DNA of 15,346 nucleotides from assembly GCA_051000715.1 (NCBI GenBank), contig JBPCOB010000146.1:1-15346 (forward strand), written 5' to 3'. Below are positions 13,626 to 15,346 of the stretch, in pieces (position 1 is the first letter of the stretch; each line of letters opens with the position of its first letter). Source of the stretch: JBPCOB01 sp051000715 (GTDB taxonomy: Bacteria > Actinomycetota > Actinomycetes > JALYNC01). A model generated the notes under the pieces. It was given only the letters and a program-made list of their open reading frames with translations, was not told where the DNA came from and did no database searches. Both the position numbers and the translations under genes were made by a program.

Positions 13626-14332
13626 GCGTTGCCCTCCGAGGACTCGGTCGAGGCCAGGATCTCGGCGAGATGGGTGACCCGTACGCCGGCCCGCTGGCGG
13701 GCCAGGCCACCACCGATGTGCATGAGGCAGGAGGTGTCCCCCGCCGTACAGACCTCGGCGCCGGTGTCGAGCACGTGGCGCATCTTGTCGGCAAGCATCG
13801 CCGCGGAGACGTCGGCGTTCTTCATCGCGAAGGTCCCCCCGAAGCCGCAGCACTCCTCCGCCCGGGGCAGCTCCACCAGGTCGATGCCGCGCACCTCCCG
13901 CAGCAGCCGCAGCGGCCGGTCGCCGACCCGCAGCATCCGCAGCGAGTGGCAGGTCGGGTGGTAGGTCACCCGGTGTGGGTAGTACGCCCCGACATCGGTG
14001 CGGCCGAGCACGTCGACGAGGAGCTCGCTGAGCTCGTAGACCGGCGGGCCGGACCGGTCGAGCAGCCGCGGGTAGTTCTCCCGGACCATCCCGGCGCAGG
14101 AGCCGGACGGGCTGACGATTACGTCGTACGGCGCGAAGACGTCCGTGAAGCGTCCGGCCAGCGCGCGCGCCTCGGGTTGGTAGCCGGTGTTGAAGTGCAT
14201 CTGCCCGCAGCAGGTCTGCTCGAGCGGGAACTCGACGGTGTGGCCGAGGCGCTCCAGCAGCGACACGACCGCGCGGCCCACCCCGGGGAACAGCGTGTCG
14301 TTGAAGCAGGTGACGAACAGCGCGATGCGCAC
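13622..14332 (-). CDS. lutA: Lactate utilization protein A (CCG-domain Fe-S oxidoreductase)
   Basis: LutA is the cysteine-rich subunit of the LutABC L-lactate oxidase. The 236 residues contain two CCG domains, as in glycolate oxidase GlcF and heterodisulfide reductase HdrB. The first has Cys9, QTCCGQM (39-45) and SGSCAGM (76-82). The second has PTCHS (126-130), EECCGFGGTF (159-168) and DTSCLMH (199-205). The start MRIALFVTCFNDTLFP is the family N-terminus, fixing GTG at 14332 although no SD is present; a -10-like TACGGT six bases upstream suggests a leaderless mRNA. It lies 29 bases after the DUF3145 gene on the same strand. No lactate permease or GntR-type lutR is seen nearby. Confidence 0.95.
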   Translation of the reverse strand: MRIALFVTCFNDTLFPGVGRAVVSLLERLGHTVEFPLEQTCCGQMHFNTGYQPEARALAGRFTDVFAPYDVIVSPSGSCAGMVRENYPRLLDRSGPPVYELSELLVDVLGRTDVGAYYPHRVTYHPTCHSLRMLRVGDRPLRLLREVRGIDLVELPRAEECCGFGGTFAMKNADVSAAMLADKMRHVLDTGAEVCTAGDTSCLMHIGGGLARQRAGVRVTHLAEILASTESSEGNA

Positions 14333-14338
14333 GCTCGC

Positions 14339-14344
14339 ACCGTA
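14339..14344 (-). promoter_or_regulatory. Putative -10 for a leaderless lutABC transcript
   Basis: Minus-strand TACGGT is followed by six bases and the lutA GTG. There is no SD for lutA. The arrangement is the same as at the PHP gene. It would give the lut operon its own promoter despite the 29-base gap to DUF3145. Confidence 0.42.
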
Positions 14345-14348
14345 GCCC

Positions 14349-14362
14349 GCGGCCGAGGCCGC
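14349..14362. repeat. GC-rich dyad between DUF3145 and lutA
   Basis: GCGGCC-ga-GGCCGC is a perfect inverted repeat that ends in the DUF3145 stop codon and lies just upstream of the putative lutA -10. It could be a short terminator for DUF3145 or an operator at the lut promoter. No T-tract follows. Confidence 0.3.
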
Positions 14363-14844
14363 TAGACGACCCTGGTCAACGGGGCAGCGAACGGACGCTC
14401 CGCGGCTCGGCGGTAGGGCTCCAGCTCGGCGTCCCAGGCGTCGCCCAGCAGCCGGGTGAGGCCGGCTGATAGGTCCGTGCCCGAGGCGAGCAGCGAGCGG
14501 AGCCGGTCCTCCCCCACCATCACGTCACCGTTGGCGCTGGTCGGCGACCCGAACAGGCCGAGGGACGGCGTCGCGCTGTACCGCTGGCCGTCACAGCCGG
14601 AACCGGGCGCCTCGGTCACCTCGAACCGCAGCTGCGGCCAACCCCGCAGCGCGGACGCGAGTCGCCCGGCGGTCCCCAACTGGCCCACCCACTCGCACTC
14701 GGTGCGCAGGCTGCCGGGTGCCACCGGTTGGGCCGTCCAGGACAGGTGCATCCGTACGCCGAGCACCCGCCCAACCGCCCAGCTGACGTGCGGGCACAGC
14801 GCGGGCGCACAGGCGTGGACATGCAGGACACCGCGTGCGGTCAC
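14362..14844 (-). CDS. DUF3145 family protein
   Basis: This 160-residue protein matches the actinobacterial DUF3145 family along its full length; the function is unknown. Recognisable blocks are GVLHVHACAPALCPHVSWAV (5-24), SWTAQPVAPGSLRTE (35-49), LASALRGWPQLRFEVTE (62-78), GCDGQRYSATPSLG (83-96) and DAWDAELEPYR (135-145). It has no signal peptide or TM segment. The GTG at 14844 has a clear SD (GGAGGT at 14854-14849). I recall the family being found next to the fab operon in Streptomyces; here the lut operon lies between the two, in the opposite direction to fab, so it is not part of the fab transcript. It may be co-transcribed with lutABC, 29 bases downstream. Confidence 0.93.
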   Translation of the reverse strand: MTARGVLHVHACAPALCPHVSWAVGRVLGVRMHLSWTAQPVAPGSLRTECEWVGQLGTAGRLASALRGWPQLRFEVTEAPGSGCDGQRYSATPSLGLFGSPTSANGDVMVGEDRLRSLLASGTDLSAGLTRLLGDAWDAELEPYRRAAERPFAAPLTRVV

Positions 14845-14917
14845 TCGGACCTCCGACTGGTTCTACCGAGGTGCGCCTTCCCCGACGGCCTCGGTGAGCC
14901 GGTACGCGTGCGCCGTC

Positions 14918-14944
14918 ATTGTGTCTCATCGCCGCCGAGAACAA
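14918..14944 (-). promoter_or_regulatory. Weak candidate promoter for DUF3145
   Basis: On the minus strand, TTGTTC (14944-14939) and CACAAT (14923-14918) are separated by 15 bases. The -35 resembles TTGACA in its first three bases and the -10 resembles TATAAT in four of six. The spacing is short, so this is tentative. Confidence 0.25.
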
Positions 14945-14947
14945 CAG

Positions 14948-14961
14948 GCGCCGGCCGGCGC
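14948..14961 (-). terminator. Candidate terminator of the monooxygenase gene
   Basis: GCGCCGGCCGGCGC is a perfect 14-base palindrome about 20 bases past the monooxygenase stop. On the minus strand it is followed by CTGTTGTT, a fairly T-rich run for this genome. It can form a five-pair stem with a GGCC loop. Confidence 0.4.
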
Positions 14962-14980
14962 GCCCGCCGTTGCCCCCGCC

Positions 14981-15346
14981 TCAAGGTGACGCGACGAGCC
15001 AGCGGGCGAGGTAGCGCTGAGCCCCCCCGAGGTCGTTGTTGTCGGCGCGGTAGCCGACGTGGTCATCCGGGCGCACCACGAAGTGCGCCACGCCGCTGAC
15101 GTGGAGGCGGGCCATGGCAGCCTCGGAGCACAGGATCCCCGGGCCCGGGCGCCGGTCCAGCCGGACAACGGTCAGCAGTGCGCCGTGCCGCTCGGCCAGC
15201 GCGGCCAGGTCGGGTTCGTCCCAGCTGTCGGCGGGGCCGGCCAACAGCAGACTGAACGCTGCGGGCTCGAGTGCCTCATGGAGGGAGCAGTGGTGCCCGT
15301 CCCGCGTCCCTTGCGCATCCGGCAGCCGGTCGCCGGGCCGAGGGCG
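14981..15346 (-). CDS. FAD-dependent aromatic monooxygenase, C-terminal part (partial)
   Basis: This is the 3' end (121 codons) of a gene that begins beyond the right edge; the frame is open from the last base of the window to TGA at 14983-14981. The residues match the C-terminal, thioredoxin-like domain of class A flavin monooxygenases of the phenol hydroxylase/TfdB/MhpA type. The visible motifs are RPGDRLPDA near the start, FSLLLAGPA, the segment HFVVRPDDHVGYR, and YLARWL before the end. This part does not contain the FAD or NADPH sites, so substrate cannot be inferred. The family hydroxylates phenols or polyketide aromatics. The gene is upstream of DUF3145 on the same strand, 136 bases away with a terminator-like palindrome between. 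Confidence 0.75.
   Translation of the reverse strand, partial: RPRPGDRLPDAQGTRDGHHCSLHEALEPAAFSLLLAGPADSWDEPDLAALAERHGALLTVVRLDRRPGPGILCSEAAMARLHVSGVAHFVVRPDDHVGYRADNNDLGGAQRYLARWLVASP

Noticed and set aside
12180..13964. Open frame of 594 codons on the plus strand opposite lutB and lutA
   Set aside because: Its composition (Arg, Gly, Val, Asp, His rich, without a family pattern) is that of antisense shadow; lutB and lutA have intact motifs on the other strand.
1..15346. CRISPR, tRNA, rRNA, IS or phage elements
   Set aside because: No regularly spaced repeats, cloverleaf-like segments, transposase or integrase frames, or target-site duplications were seen on either strand.

Overview
The window comes from a high-GC actinomycete. 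Every intact gene has strongly GC-biased third codon positions, GTG starts are common, adjacent genes overlap by GTGA or ATGA, and the gene set is characteristic of Actinomycetota: homodimeric AceE, a FasR-type PucR regulator, DUF3145, DUF2795 and an AccD6-like carboxyltransferase. The genus cannot be fixed from the sequence. I see no tRNA, rRNA, CRISPR array, insertion sequence, phage gene or sign of recent transfer; this looks like core chromosome.

Layout. 1-240 is the leader of aceE (241-2967, +), the pyruvate dehydrogenase E1 subunit, which makes acetyl groups. 2840-3397 (-) is a probable small membrane protein whose 3' end runs antisense into aceE. 3525-3938 (+) is a DUF2795 protein. 3967-5004 (-) is a PHP-family hydrolase with a PolX-like N-terminus. 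Divergent from it, 38 bases away, starts fasR (5043-6230, +).

6309-11390 is a tightly packed fatty-acid synthesis operon: fabD, fabH, acpP, fabF and an accD6-like carboxyltransferase gene. FasR is the expected regulator, and a clear dyad straddles its own stop codon just upstream of fabD. The order joins malonyl-CoA formation (AccD), malonyl loading onto ACP (FabD), initiation (FabH), the carrier (AcpP) and elongation (FabF), with acetyl-CoA from AceE nearby. The striking oddity is FabD: it carries a C-terminal extension of about 75 residues that reads as a biotinyl/lipoyl-like domain in which the modifiable lysine is arginine, encoded in the same operon as a biotin-dependent carboxyltransferase.

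The minus strand from 14844 down to 11551 carries a DUF3145 gene followed by lutA-lutB-lutC, the iron-sulfur L-lactate oxidation system, which yields pyruvate, the substrate of AceE. The lut and fab operons converge on a 160-base intergenic region with two inverted repeats that probably form a bidirectional terminator. The right edge (14981-15346, -) holds the C-terminal end of a class A FAD-dependent aromatic monooxygenase whose start lies outside the window.

Several genes (PHP, lutA, perhaps fasR) lack a Shine-Dalgarno sequence but have a TAnnnT-like -10 exactly six bases before the start codon, suggesting leaderless mRNAs.
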